A program made the translations under genes and the position numbers. From Arthrinium phaeospermum (Eukaryota; Ascomycota; Sordariomycetes; Amphisphaeriales; Apiosporaceae): a DNA stretch of 64,000 nt. Location of the stretch: positions 434,001 through 498,000 of the forward strand of contig QYRS01000003.1 in NCBI GenBank assembly GCA_006503535.1. Direction: 5' to 3'. Of this stretch, positions 32,280 through 43,479 are shown piece after piece; position 1 is the first letter of the stretch, and each line of letters starts with the position of its first letter. A model generated the notes under the pieces. It worked only from the letters and a program-made list of their open reading frames with translations. It had not been told where the DNA came from and searched no databases.

Positions 32280-32976
32280 AAATAGTGGAAGTGGAATATT
32301 CCTCGTAGTAGTCGTATAATGTTCATTCCTTTGGAAATGATTGAGGTTATTCCATGGGATAAGCTGGCACTTTGATTATTGGCAAAAGCTAATTGAATTA
32401 CGACAGAGGATCTATATCTGTCGATATCCTCCTCCAAAGTGTCAGCCCGCTCCCCAACCAGCTTTTCCTCCATCGAACGCTTGACTACAATGACATCGCC
32501 CTTGACCTTTGCGATGTTCTCCTCCAAAGTGTCGGCCCGTTCTCCGGTTGGCTCGGCTGTCTTGAGTTCGACGACAACTTCGATAAGGATGTCGAAGCAG
32601 GATTTGAGTATGTCGGTCTGTGTGACGGACGTGTCCTGGTGGGTCTTGAATGCTTCAAGGTTAGTCTTACATGAGTTTGTCCATTGTAATGAACACGTTC
32701 GCCTGGCTCATGTGTGCTTTGAGAGTCGCGATGCCGTTTTGGGACTCGGTGATTCTGTTTGCAAGGCGACCCTGACGGAAGAAGTCTTTGACGTTGGTAA
32801 TGATGAACGTCCAGATTGTGAGGATGCCTATAATCAAGCTCATGATCGTGTTGTAAGGGGTGGTGATAAGCCCTTAGTAGACAGTCCAACACTGACTTAA
32901 CAACGTCGTCCTCTTCGGGTCGGGTTGGCCGGTTGGTTAGGGCACCGCTTGCAGCGTCGTGACACGTGTCTCCCAT
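32276..32976 (-). CDS. Candidate small membrane/coiled-coil protein gene (uncertain structure)
   Basis: Three reading-frame blocks on the minus strand look coding. From ATG 32976 there is a short acidic start (MGDTCHDAASGALTNRP). From about 32843 there is a hydrophobic helix (SLIIGILTIWTFIITNVKDFF) and a helical stretch. From about 32650 to 32276 a charged coiled coil contains a 30-residue repeat (GERADTLEENIAKV, then GERADTLEEDIDRY). A GTAAGA donor is present at 32670, but the best acceptor leaves an intron of only about 35 bp, so the joins are not proven. The 3' end overlaps the esterase stop codon by 4 bp. It may be a real gene with poorly placed introns or a decayed copy. Family not recognised. 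Confidence 0.35.
32431..32552. repeat. Two near-identical 32-bp units, 90 bp apart
   Basis: CCTCCAAAGTGTC-A/G-GCCCG recurs at 32431 and 32521. The 90-bp spacing equals 30 codons and encodes the GERADTLEE repeat on the minus strand. Confidence 0.65.
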
Positions 32977-33671
32977 GTCGGCGTATTGGTGTAGCAGGTC
33001 TGCTGGCACGGGCGGTATTGGAGATAGATAGTCGATTGTAACTTGGGGGGGAATAGTAAGGGCAGAAATTGTGAGATGTGATGAGTTGCTGGTAGGAAGT
33101 AATGGATAGAGTAGAAGCACAAAGGTGGTTGGGGTTAGGAAGCAGAGTTGGTCAAAACACCCAAACCGGGCCAAAAGACTAAAGGCCTTGCAATGCGTAC
33201 AATGCGACTTCCGTTGCGTACACTCATGGCGACTTCCAATGAACTTGCCTCTACTCCACTCACTAGGCTGTTGTTGCCAAATGCCTGACGATACCACACT
33301 TGAGAAGAGCATTGGTTAAATGGCCAAAGTAACGTGGGAGGGGCAATATCAAAATAAAATCAGACCCCAAGCCACCGGCACCCCCTAGAAGCCAGCAGAC
33401 CCCTTTTAGATGAAAAGATAAGTTCTTTAGCATGCAAACTTTATGCAGGAGTCTCTTAAACTACCCCCTCAGAGGGGGAATACACACCAAGCCTCTACAA
33501 GAATAAACCGACCAAGTTTCCGGTTCAAGAACATGCAGCTCAACCAATCACTTCAGTAGTAATCATATATTCCACTGCAGTAATATAGAGTAATTGGAAA
33601 TATATAAAACAGTAGCACGGCGCCTGACTCCTCCACAGTGATGCTCTGAATAGTATACATAGAAAGACAAA
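32977..33671. other. Intergenic region
   Basis: About 700 bp with no supported gene. The minus-strand frame reaching 33312 is likely 5' flank of the candidate at 32976. Confidence 0.5.
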
Positions 33672-36600
33672 TCAGACATCAGCGTTGCCTCGATATCTTT
33701 CAACAATCTCACTCCAGTCCATCCCCATTTTCTTCTGAGTTCGCTCTATTCCACTCTTGTTCTTTTTGTCCTCTTCGTCCATTTCCGCGCCGTTTTGAAG
33801 GAGAAATATAACCATATCGGGAAGAGACTTTCCAACGGCTATGGCTAGGGGCTTCATGTACTCCATTTTTCTGGTTCGACCCCGGGGCGGACTGCAACTC
33901 TCGTGAACTTTGGCCCCAAATTGAAGAAACGCCTTTGCAAGCTCCAACGCGTTCATGTCAACGGCACAGGCAAAAATGTATTGGCGCACAGATGTCGGCA
34001 TGTCATGCCTCCGGACAACAGCCATATACTCCTCCAGTTCAGTTCCTCGCAATTTAAAGAGACCAAAGCTTCTGCAATAGTTGTAAAAGGAGGGTGTTTC
34101 ATATTTCAGCGCCGAGCTCACACGTCCCCCCTGCAAGAGGAAATCCATTATCTGCGCGTTACCCTCCCATATCGCGCGAGCCATGTCTATCGCACCAAAC
34201 TGTCTCTCTTTTGTAATGCAAAATTGAAGGGTATCGATATTTGCGCTGAGGACAGCTTCAGACGTTGCCATAGAAAAGGGGTTGGCGGTTTGATCTTTGG
34301 ATTTACAACTGTTGTATCGTTCCCAGATCAGTTCGAGAGCATCCTTGGAACCATGCTCAGCCGCATAATGAACGACAGCCCTCATATCTCCCATCTCTTT
34401 GCGATAGTCAATGTTGCGTAGAAGTTTGAAGTCGTTCCGCTGAATCGCATCGGTGGCGATCAGTACCCAAGTTCTATCCGAAACGTCTTTCATGTCTGGA
34501 GCCGACGAAGATAGCGCTGGGCTATCTGAGCAATTTTTGTGATGGGAGTCGACATGAAGCTGTAGATCCCGCGAGGTTTGAAGGCCCAGCTTTGCAAATA
34601 GGCAGTCCAGCTCAGTGCATTTGTATGGCCGATCGTGCGTAAACATATGCGTCTCTCGCTCCTGAAACGTAGCGAACCCTTGATGATAGTATGGGCATTG
34701 GAAATGATCGCACTTAAAGAGCTGGAGCCCGTACGATTCCTCCAACATTTGACAGACACATCCGTTTTGGTGGGTCGCACCACGGCAGAGGAGGGCCTCG
34801 AGACAGCGACGAAAACGTAGATGAGCTCTCGACACCAAGGTCGGGTCATCATCAACGCACGTCGCTGATTTGGTGTCTGCTTCGAATGTTAATACGGTAT
34901 CCAGGTAATTTGGGTAAGAGATTGCCCGACCTTGTTCATCGAGATCAACTTGACGGCGACGCCAATGCGACTCTGAATGTGTCACCACTGACAGAAGAGA
35001 GGGAAACCCATCCAAACCTCGATATCTTGGATGGATGATGACGTTGTCGCATTGCTGGGAATGTTCATTTTGACAACGATTAGTAAATCTCGAGAGGGCA
35101 TCAATGAGATGCTGGGGTAGGGTCTGGGTTGTGGGCGTACAGCCATCCCGTATGTGCGAAAGCCATTGCGTGGCAGCATATTCAAAAAGAATGAAGTCTT
35201 GAGACTTAATTTCCTCTTTAACTTGATCCTCATTCCAAGTCTCTGAGAAGATACTCTGAAATGAACCGAAACTCAAGTACGTTAGAATGGTCAACGCTAT
35301 TTCTTGGTTCGATTCGACAATATCCAGAAAGCTTTCCTGTCCTTTAAACAGGTATCTGCTCTGAGAGTCAGCCACTTGAAAAGGGTGTTCCAACAAATGG
35401 TAGAGCTTACTCTTTGGCGCTGAAATGAACCAATCGAACTTGATCACCTTCAATGTCAATTATCGGTCCACAGGTCTGCCGCAGGTCACGGGCCGCCATC
35501 CTCATTTTTCCAAAGCCCTCCGACTGCTTCTGTACGAGTATAGCTTGCAGGATCTCATAAACTCTGAGATGCCGTGATTCAGGTGCACAGCCTAACCATT
35601 GTAAGACTCGTATGGCAGCGGCACCGTGCGCGCGATTCCGGCTATTCTTGATCCTTTCCAGTATTCTTGCATACCTGGTCATGGTTAAGTAAGTAAGGCG
35701 AGGGTATGATACATGTGATTCTACTCACGCTTGATCCAACCCGTCTGGGAGTCTTTGGAGCTCGATATGGATCTGATCGAGGTTGTCAAGGGACTGGAGC
35801 ATCTCCATCATGAGCTTCGCGTAAAGCATCATGCCTATGCACAGTCGTCGTTAGATTACTCTGTCACTTGCGATAATGGGATCCATACCTTTTGCGTGAG
35901 ACGCAATGAACTTCCTGCAAGCTCTGGCTTCAGGGAGCATGAACTCTTTCACGCCGTTATCCTTCCATTGATTAACAAGCACAATCTCTTCTCTGTCCAA
36001 GTAAGCCAATATTTCTGGTTCGTTATGTTGGTCCACGCGAAGTTTCAGTTGACATTTCTCGAGCTCTTTATCCAGCAAGGGGTCGTTACGGCAGCTAATA
36101 AGAAGCCTCACGTTTTGGCTTGTTGTCGTGATCTCCAATAAAGACTCAGCGAGGAATGACCGGTAGTCTTCAGCTACCTCATCAAGGCCGTCAATGACAA
36201 TTTGGATCGTGCCCTGGTCTTTCACGAGGTCCAAGAACAACTTTCTCACGAACCCTTCACTCCCCGACAATTGTCGGTGATTGTGGATGTGGGCTTCTCG
36301 GATGATAGGTTGAAGTGAAGGCTTCTCAAACAATAGCTGGAAGATCAAACTCTGGAAAAGATTGAGGGGACGGCCCTGGTCAGGATCGCCGTACCTCAAG
36401 AATGCGAAAAGAACCGTGTTTCCGCTTTTTTCTAGGTGTTCGACGATCTTGGCGCATATTACAGATTTGCCTTCATGAATTAGCAATGAGTTTGTGATAA
36501 GATAAACAAACTGTTAACAACTTACCTGCTCCCGGAATTCCTTGAAGCCACAGGCTTGAGCTCTTCTTGTCTGGTGCACAAGACCACCTCTTGAAGCAAT

Positions 36601-37574
36601 CGTTCTGCAGGAGCCACCCGTCCAGGGTGGATGGAAATGGTCTACGAATTGCTTCAACTCGGGAATCGTACAAGTCGATTTTCAAGTTGGTCAGAAGTCC
36701 TTGAAAGAGTTGTTGGTCCTCATGCTCGCGAATTCGCTTGTTCTCCTCATTCTGATGATGGCGTGCATCACGGGCCTGAAGGACATTTTCGAGAGTGACC
36801 TCTTCCGTCAGAAGCGATTTGTGTCTGGTCATGCGGACATGAATTTGAGTAACCAAATCTGTAGTCTTTGGCCAAAATGCCTCGAAGAATCGATCCCACT
36901 CTGTACACGGTTGTCAGCAAACATCATGAGGTACGATCACGGGCTATATCTTACTCTTTGACTCAAAGAAACGCAGAAGGGCTAGGTGAAGGTCAAGAAT
37001 ATCTTGATAAAACAGACAAAGGACCTTTCGCACACGGAGGTTGGCTGGGAAGACGGATGCCCAAGCATGTAGGTCGGGAAGAATTTGGCCGGCAGTTCCA
37101 AGAACTTCCAGAATCTTGTCAAACGCCTTTGTGAGGTTACTCGCGAACTATATCACTGTTAACATCGTAAGTCATTTAACCTATAAGTTGCACTTACCCT
37201 TAGAATCAGTTTAAGCGGACCCTTTGCGCTGTCAGTTACTTATCTAGCATACCGATTACGAGATGGTGAAAGTTCCATACCCATATAAGTGCCAAGATAT
37301 CAGGCTTCACTTGGACGAACACCTCGATGCTAGTCTCGTATTGGGACAAGAAGTTGAGATATGGCTTAAGACGATTTGATGCCCTTAGTGTTTTCGTCTG
37401 AGATTGCGAATTCTGTATTTTCGCTGTCTCTTTGTAGACGTCGTTGATTGACTGTGCAGTGTGAAGGCCGATTTGGTCCGGAAACTTAAGTCCATCCTTG
37501 AAGTCTTTGATTGCATCATTGAAAGCTTCGACCATCCAAGGGTCAAGTCCTGAAGCTTGCATTGGAATCGCCAT
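33672..37574 (-). CDS. NACHT (STAND) NTPase receptor with C2H2 fingers and ankyrin-like C-terminus
   Basis: Eight exons: complement(join(33672..35355, 35411..35674, 35729..35834, 35889..36470, 36526..36900, 36955..37147, 37198..37221, 37281..37574)), 1173 aa; all junctions keep frame. The N-terminal region (about 1-230) has the DUF7708-like pattern WGPLKLILR, LHAWASVFPAN, LRFFESK. The NTPase follows: Walker A GIPGAGKS near 290-297, split by an intron, and Walker B IVIDGLDEV near 390. The LPDGLDQAYARILERIK and VHFSAKEYLF stretches are the winged-helix part. Near 828-885 are two Cys/His finger units (FKCDHFQCPYYHQGF..H; YKCTELDCLF..H). The last 250 residues look ankyrin-like. Fungal NLR-type receptors of this build are linked to non-self recognition. 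Ligand unknown. Exon 2 is only 24 bp. Confidence 0.88.
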
Positions 37575-38128
37575 TGCTCATCTCGAATTGATCAGAAACC
37601 AGGAAGACCCCAAGAATCACAGAGGTGAACTTGCTGCAATAGCCCTAATAATACCAAGAGTATGTTCGTGAGTATTGAGGTAAAGTCAAACCAGGAATGA
37701 TGGAAGTGGCAAGCCTTCAGATGCAAATGTCTTGGAAGATTTTGCAGGAGGGAATGAACGAGGGGCTGTGTGGGAAAAAGCAGATCGGGTCAGTGAACGC
37801 GCTGAACGCCGCCACCGCCATACCTGGGACTCAGCCTCAACAGGCCCCGACGTGTTACCAATCATGAGCCTAGCACGCCAAAAAGCCCTGCTGACTTGAA
37901 TATGCCTTAAAGTCTGCCTGCAAGGCAAACTGGACCGCAGTTTCGGGGTAATCAAAGTCGCAACTTCATCAATGCACAGCCGTTCGGTGGCGTTGAATTC
38001 TTCGTATTTCAGTATTGCCCCGAAGTTTCCTACTGTTCAAACCAGAAACAAATGATGCGTCTTCATCAACGTTCCCCAGGAGCTTCGCAGGTTTTATCTC
38101 AGTACGAGTTACACACGTCATCTCCAGT
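37575..38128. promoter_or_regulatory. Shared divergent promoter of the NACHT and SNF2/RING genes
   Basis: 554 bp separate the two start codons, which point away from each other. I see no convincing TATA box. Co-regulation is an inference from arrangement only. Confidence 0.4.
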
Positions 38129-41100
38129 ATGGCACCCCAATGCGACTACCCTGAAAATGGTGCGAAACGATCATTCGATACTGCATGGGAAAACAATTCG
38201 CCACTCGCACTTCGCCTACCTTCGGACCCATCACATATCGATAAGCGACCCTGTACTCTGGACGTGAGGTCGGTTCCGGAAGATTGCAGTGTCGTCAGAA
38301 GCTCATTCGAGCTTCCTCCCATGCCATGGGCTGGCGAACCAATTGAACTGGATCATGTCGCGTATGCTCCAGCTCTAGAAGTAATGGACTTCAGCTATGC
38401 AACCACCAGTTGGTCCGACGTCCCAGGCCAACGGTATAGCGACTTCCATATGGACTCCGAGGAAGTCGCCACGAGTCACGTGGTGCACCAGGACATTCAG
38501 TATCACGTTACAGATGCCAACACCATGCCCGTCCCAAATATTGGTAGCCCAGCCATTGAGGCTCACAGTCCTAACGAGGAACCGGTCCTTACCTTCACTG
38601 AAAGTCCAAACCCCAAGGAGGCTTGTTTAACTCAAGTGCATGACCACAACAACTCAACCATCACAGGCTACGACGCGCCGGAGCCAAAGTTTGATACCTG
38701 CTTTGGAACAGTGCGTACTTTCTCCATTTTACTCGGTAAGGGCTTGTGTTCTAACGTGATATAGATGCACATAGAAATTCCAAAACTCCACTACGATGTG
38801 CCAGAATTGGCAATGGTTCCTGAGGTAAAGCTTGAGCCCCTTGGGAGCCATCTTGGGATCTTTGATGTTGCAGACGGAAGGTACCGCGGGTCTGTCAATC
38901 CAAGTGCGGTAGCGACGGTATACGACCTGCAGCGTGAGAATGCTTTGAAGGTGTCCTTTGGTGTGATATTCAAGCCACCGTCACTCAATGTCACAATATA
39001 TGGCAATCGAACAAGGTCTGAGCAAATCGGCGATTCTCTGGCGGATAGCGGCCTCTTTCTGCAACCTCCCAGGCTTCGCGACGAACACATACCCTACTTC
39101 AATCCGCAATATCTATTATGTCCAGATGCTGAGTTCGACCCCACTGCAGAGATGGACATCGATGAGACTGGCCAAATGAACCCTCTCAATCCAAATCAGA
39201 AGTCTCGGATAATGCAGATACTCGACGATAGCAATTGCCCCACCACGTTGTCCGAAGTCAGCATCAGTGACAAGCTGAAAACGATTTTGAAAGAGTATGC
39301 AGCATGGTCTTACCAGTTTCCAATTGCTGACCACTGATTCAATATTAGGTACCAGAAGGTCGCGTTTGCAATGATGGTGGAGAAAGAGCGAGGGGCCAAT
39401 TATGGGAACCATTTCCCGTCGCTTTGGGACGAGACCGACACCAGCGGATATAACGACCGAAAGATGTGAGTAGATGATCACTTCGAAAGCTCCATTGTCA
39501 GTACTTCAAGGCTCTAACATCTATCCAGGTATTCGAACAATGTCACTGGCGAGCATATGATCAGACGACCAAATCCGTGCTTGGGTGGTATTTTGGCAGA
39601 CGTATGTGAACGGAGCCCCACGAACTCTAAATACTACTGACGTATCAAGGATATGGGTCTGGGCAAGACACTGACCACCCTTGCACTTATCTTGGGGTCT
39701 CTGAGTAGTATCCCACCTCAGCAGACTGAAGGTCTCGCCGATGAAACTAAAGTAACCGGAACTTTGATTGTGGTACCATTATCGAGTAAGCTCCTCAAGC
39801 TGTCAGCCCATGATGACACATGACGACCAAAATCTGATCGAATTTAAGTCTTGATGAGCTGGGAGGAACAAATTCACGAGTAAGTATTTCTTGACGCTAC
39901 ATCAGCCTACAGAGACATTGCCACCCATGTATACTTACTAGATGGCCTAGACACATCAAAAGGGGTAGTCTCAAGTACCTGAAGTACCACGGGCAGTCCA
40001 AGAATCACCTCAAGAACGACATTCGGGACTACGATGTGATCATCACAACGTACGAGACACTGAGGAGGGACTTGATGGACGAGCCTGGTGATAAGACGAG
40101 AGGCATCGGCCAATTGAAGCAGATGGAATGGTTGAGGGTAGTGCTTGATGAAGGTTACTCTTTCACATCCAGCAGGATCCGATATCACAGTTTATTTGCT
40201 AACTTTTCAGAAGCACACGTCATAAGAAACCGTGCCTCTAAGGTATTCCAGGCCGTAACGTCACTGAAGGCAAAACATCGGTGGTGTTTGACCGGGACTC
40301 CCATTCAGAACCGCGTGCAAGATCTCGGATCACTCGTGGAATTCCTTCGAATCGACACGTTTGCTGACCAGAAGAAATTCAAAGCGTTGATCGCGGATCC
40401 AATTGCGCGCAACGATAGCGAAGGCTTTCAAAGGCTGAAGCGCCTTTTCCAAGGCATTGCCTTGAGACGCACCAAGGACTCGGTAACGGAGGAGCTGAAA
40501 CTGCCCCAGAAGATCACCAGGGAAGAGTTTGTTGAACTTGAACTAGAAGAGAGACAACTCTATGATCTTGTTAAAAACTCGGGAGCTCTGCTAATCAGCC
40601 GTCATCAGAGGCATAGTGCTCTGCAGACCATCCTGAAGCTTCGTCAGATCGCCAACCATGGTCGGGATCTTGTACCCCCTGAGCTGATGCAGACAATTGA
40701 CCGTCTCGGGAAGGGGGCACTTGTGGACCTGGCGACAGACGAATGTGAAGGCTGCGGTGTCACAATCAAGCAGGAGGATGCCGATGAGCAACTCGCCTCC
40801 GTGGATTGTGTGCACCAGATTTGCACCGCATGCTGCTCGGCCACGACAGAAAACACGTTGACGGGAGGCAAATGCCCATTGTGTTCTGAGAATATCGCTC
40901 CTATTTCAGTCAAGAGAAAGAACAAGAGTCGTTCACAGCAAGCGAAAGACAAATCCAACAGCCCCTACAAACCTTCATCAAAGGTCAAAGCTCTGCTGCG
41001 GAACCTCGAGGCAGATCGGGCCGGTACTCAACAAAACGGTGAAAAGCCACAGAAGAGGTATGAAGCCATGCGCCACCTTTTCCACCGATGAGCAATGACT

Positions 41101-41839
41101 CACCATTCAATAGCGTCGTCTTTTCCTGCTGGACCGGTATGCTTGATCTCATTAACCGGGCCTTGGACGAGGCCGGAATCGGACACGTCCGCATCGATGG
41201 TGCCGTATCGGAGACAGCGAGGCGCCAGGCTGTGGACAAATTCCGCAAGAACGACTCGATAACTGTCCTTTTGGCGACGATAGGCACTGCAGGGGTTGGG
41301 TGAGTTTCCCTAAGCACTGTGTCAAATTTCACTTTACACCTCAATTCAAGAAGCGTGTGACTAATAACCACCTTTTCCGAATTGTTAGTTTGGATCTGAC
41401 GGTGGCGAGCCGAGTGCACCTCATGGAACCACAATGGAACCCCATGATCGAGAAACAAGCCATTGATCGAGTCTTCCGGCTCGGGCAGACGCGAGACGTC
41501 CTGGCCATCTCGTACATCATGAGCGGCGAAGACTCAGTCGATCAGGTAATTACGCATTCATGTGACGCATCACAAGCAGTCTGCAGTTTCTAACAGCTTC
41601 GTTCCAGTATATCCTGCAGACGCAGAAGCGGAAACTCAATGTCGTGCAAGTTTGCGTCGACGGCACGGACGGCGCGGCCATAGCCGAGTCGGCTTCGCGA
41701 TGGGTAGAGGTAAGACTGCATGGCTGATGCTTCATTCATTTGGCAGCTCGGGAACCCTTAACTGACTCGTGGTCATGTGTAGTCAATCACAACCATCAAT
41801 CAAGGGATGGAAGGTGCGGATGTGGATATGAGTGGCTAG
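38129..41839 (+). CDS. SNF2-family ATPase with embedded RING finger (RAD5/RAD16/HLTF-like)
   Basis: Twelve exons: join(38129..38710, 38765..39294, 39349..39465, 39529..39601, 39650..39785, 39849..39879, 39951..40153, 40214..41057, 41114..41299, 41389..41545, 41608..41709, 41783..41839), 1005 aa; every junction keeps frame. Start is ATG 38129. Helicase motifs: I ILADDMGLGKTLTTLALI (near 434), Ia LIVVPLSILMSWEEQI, II VVLDEAHVIRNR (near 557), III HRWCLTGTPIQN, IV-VI KSVVFSCWTGMLDLI, IDGAVSETARRQ and IDRVFRLGQTRDV. A RING finger (CEGCGVTI..CVHQICTACC..CPLCSEN) lies between the two lobes near 734-775. Such proteins remodel DNA-protein complexes, and some act as ubiquitin ligases in damage tolerance. 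Nuclear localisation expected. The exact orthologue is not assigned. Confidence 0.92.
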
Positions 41840-42331
41840 TGGCCACTGTCAAGGCTGGCATCCCCTTGGTGTCAAATACCACGCAAGAATGGGTCACGTA
41901 ATTAGTGGCAGAATGCGGCATCCTCGACGGAAACTTCTTTCTTTATGCTTCCTTGTCATTTTTAAATACATCAGCCACGACCTTTTTGTCATGGACCAGG
42001 TTATCTTTGAGGGTTATCGACTTCAATGGGGCTCATTGTCACCCGTCGTAGTCATGACTAGCCCAATACTGTTTCTTCGCCTTGTATTCCCATGACAATG
42101 GTTTCAAAGACGATAATGCATTGTCGCCGCTACTCGATGCTACAATAGTTATTGAAAAGTATCGCGTATATATGCTGACCCAGTTCTTTACGTATCCCAA
42201 GAATCGTTCTATACAATTTTCATTCATCAACTACCATTGATATTTAACCCGATAAAAGCTTTCAACCCGTATTCCACAGCAAGGTGTTCATTCGAGCACC
42301 CTTCCCGCCGCTTTCTACCCCACCCGTCACC
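41840..42331. other. Intergenic region
   Basis: About 490 bp, AT-rich toward 42100-42240, with a TATATATG near 42166 that could serve the small gene downstream. Confidence 0.5.
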
Positions 42332-42622
42332 ATGTCCAGCCCCAGCCCCGCGCCCCAGATCATCTCCCCCAAGCCCTCCGACGAGGATGCCCGGAAGGAG
42401 TGGATCGTCAGCCTGCTGCTGACCCTGTCGTGCCGCATCGCCCTGTTCCGACAGGCGTACCCGGAGACCAGCCAGTCTAACGTGTGGCGCACGGCAACGA
42501 ACATCTTCAAGCTGGAACTCACCTACCTTTCCCACACGCAGGATACGGACAAGGCCCGGGGGATCATGGATCGGGTGTTTATTGCGGCCAAGGATACGGC
42601 GTTGAGTATGGCGACGCAGTAG
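42332..42622 (+). CDS. Small hypothetical helical protein
   Basis: 96 aa from ATG 42332 (MSSPSPAPQIISPKPSDEDA); the frame extends upstream only from a GTG. A proline-rich start is followed by a predicted helical body with WIVSLLLTLSCRIALFRQAY and IFKLELTYLSHTQDTDKARG. GC-rich codon use over the whole frame supports coding. The hydrophobic patch is too short and mixed for a sure membrane helix. No family recognised and no intron. The 5' context resembles a normal C/T-rich leader. Confidence 0.6.
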   Translation: MSSPSPAPQIISPKPSDEDARKEWIVSLLLTLSCRIALFRQAYPETSQSNVWRTATNIFKLELTYLSHTQDTDKARGIMDRVFIAAKDTALSMATQ

Positions 42623-43479
42623 ATGGGGGGTTTGGATAGAGATACCTAGAGGGACACGCATATGGTCGTCGTCTAATAATGGACAAAAGGGAATGTGTCT
42701 GGATACATTTCTCTAGGTAAGTTATAATAAATTCACTACATCCTCAAAGAGTTGATACGTCCCCTTCAATTCGTTCCCTTCTGTCACAAAGTTGTCGTAA
42801 GTGATCAATCTACTTTCAGCGAAGCAAGCCAAGTTTGACTGAGTCTCATCCTATCTCTTCTTGATTGTTCTTTATGAGATATGACGCCATATGCTGATTG
42901 AGCCGCCATGCCGAGGCACTGTTACATTGAGCGCGTAGGTTTGTTGCGATACCGGATACACCCAGGTCGATATAGTCCACTATATCGCTTGGCCCGCCCC
43001 ACATGGTCCACTCGCTCGGTTTCCGGGGAAGTTGGGAACCATTGAAAGTCTCATAAACATTGCTTCGTGGCAGAAGTTAGAGCCGATACGGTTGACAATG
43101 TTGATTCAATAACATGACGTTGGATGTAAGTGTGATAGTAAGTGCCGATGGTAGTTGGAGGAAACCCCCACGGCTCATCAGTAAGCACTGCATTCAACAG
43201 CAAAGCCCCCCGCAGATACCGACGCCCAGCACGCCATTTGGCAACCCCTGTCGATACGGACTTACAAAGACCCATCCTTGCGCATTCGCCCCGGCAATGA
43301 TCGGGACACCTCCGACTCCAAGCCATGCCCGGGTAGATACCAGGGCCAATTCGCATCGCCAAATAATTGTATGAGCCATTTAGGTCGATACAAATACGAT
43401 GCATCTGCTACGATGTTGTGTTCTCTCTCTCCTCCCTGGTACCTATGCTTTCGAGGCAGAGCCTAGCGAGCAACCGATC
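42623..43479. other. Intergenic region
   Basis: About 850 bp. The esterase frame is open back to an ATG at 43399. Nothing else supported. Confidence 0.5.

Noticed and set aside
32485..33312. A 275-residue minus-strand frame
   Set aside because: Its second half is a shifted reading of the membrane-helix block, rich in His, Arg, Ser and Pro. Only the segment from 32976 looks coding.
40154..40213. Reading the SNF2 frame straight through as one exon
   Set aside because: It would insert about 20 residues into the DEAH box; a GT..AG intron restores the motif exactly.
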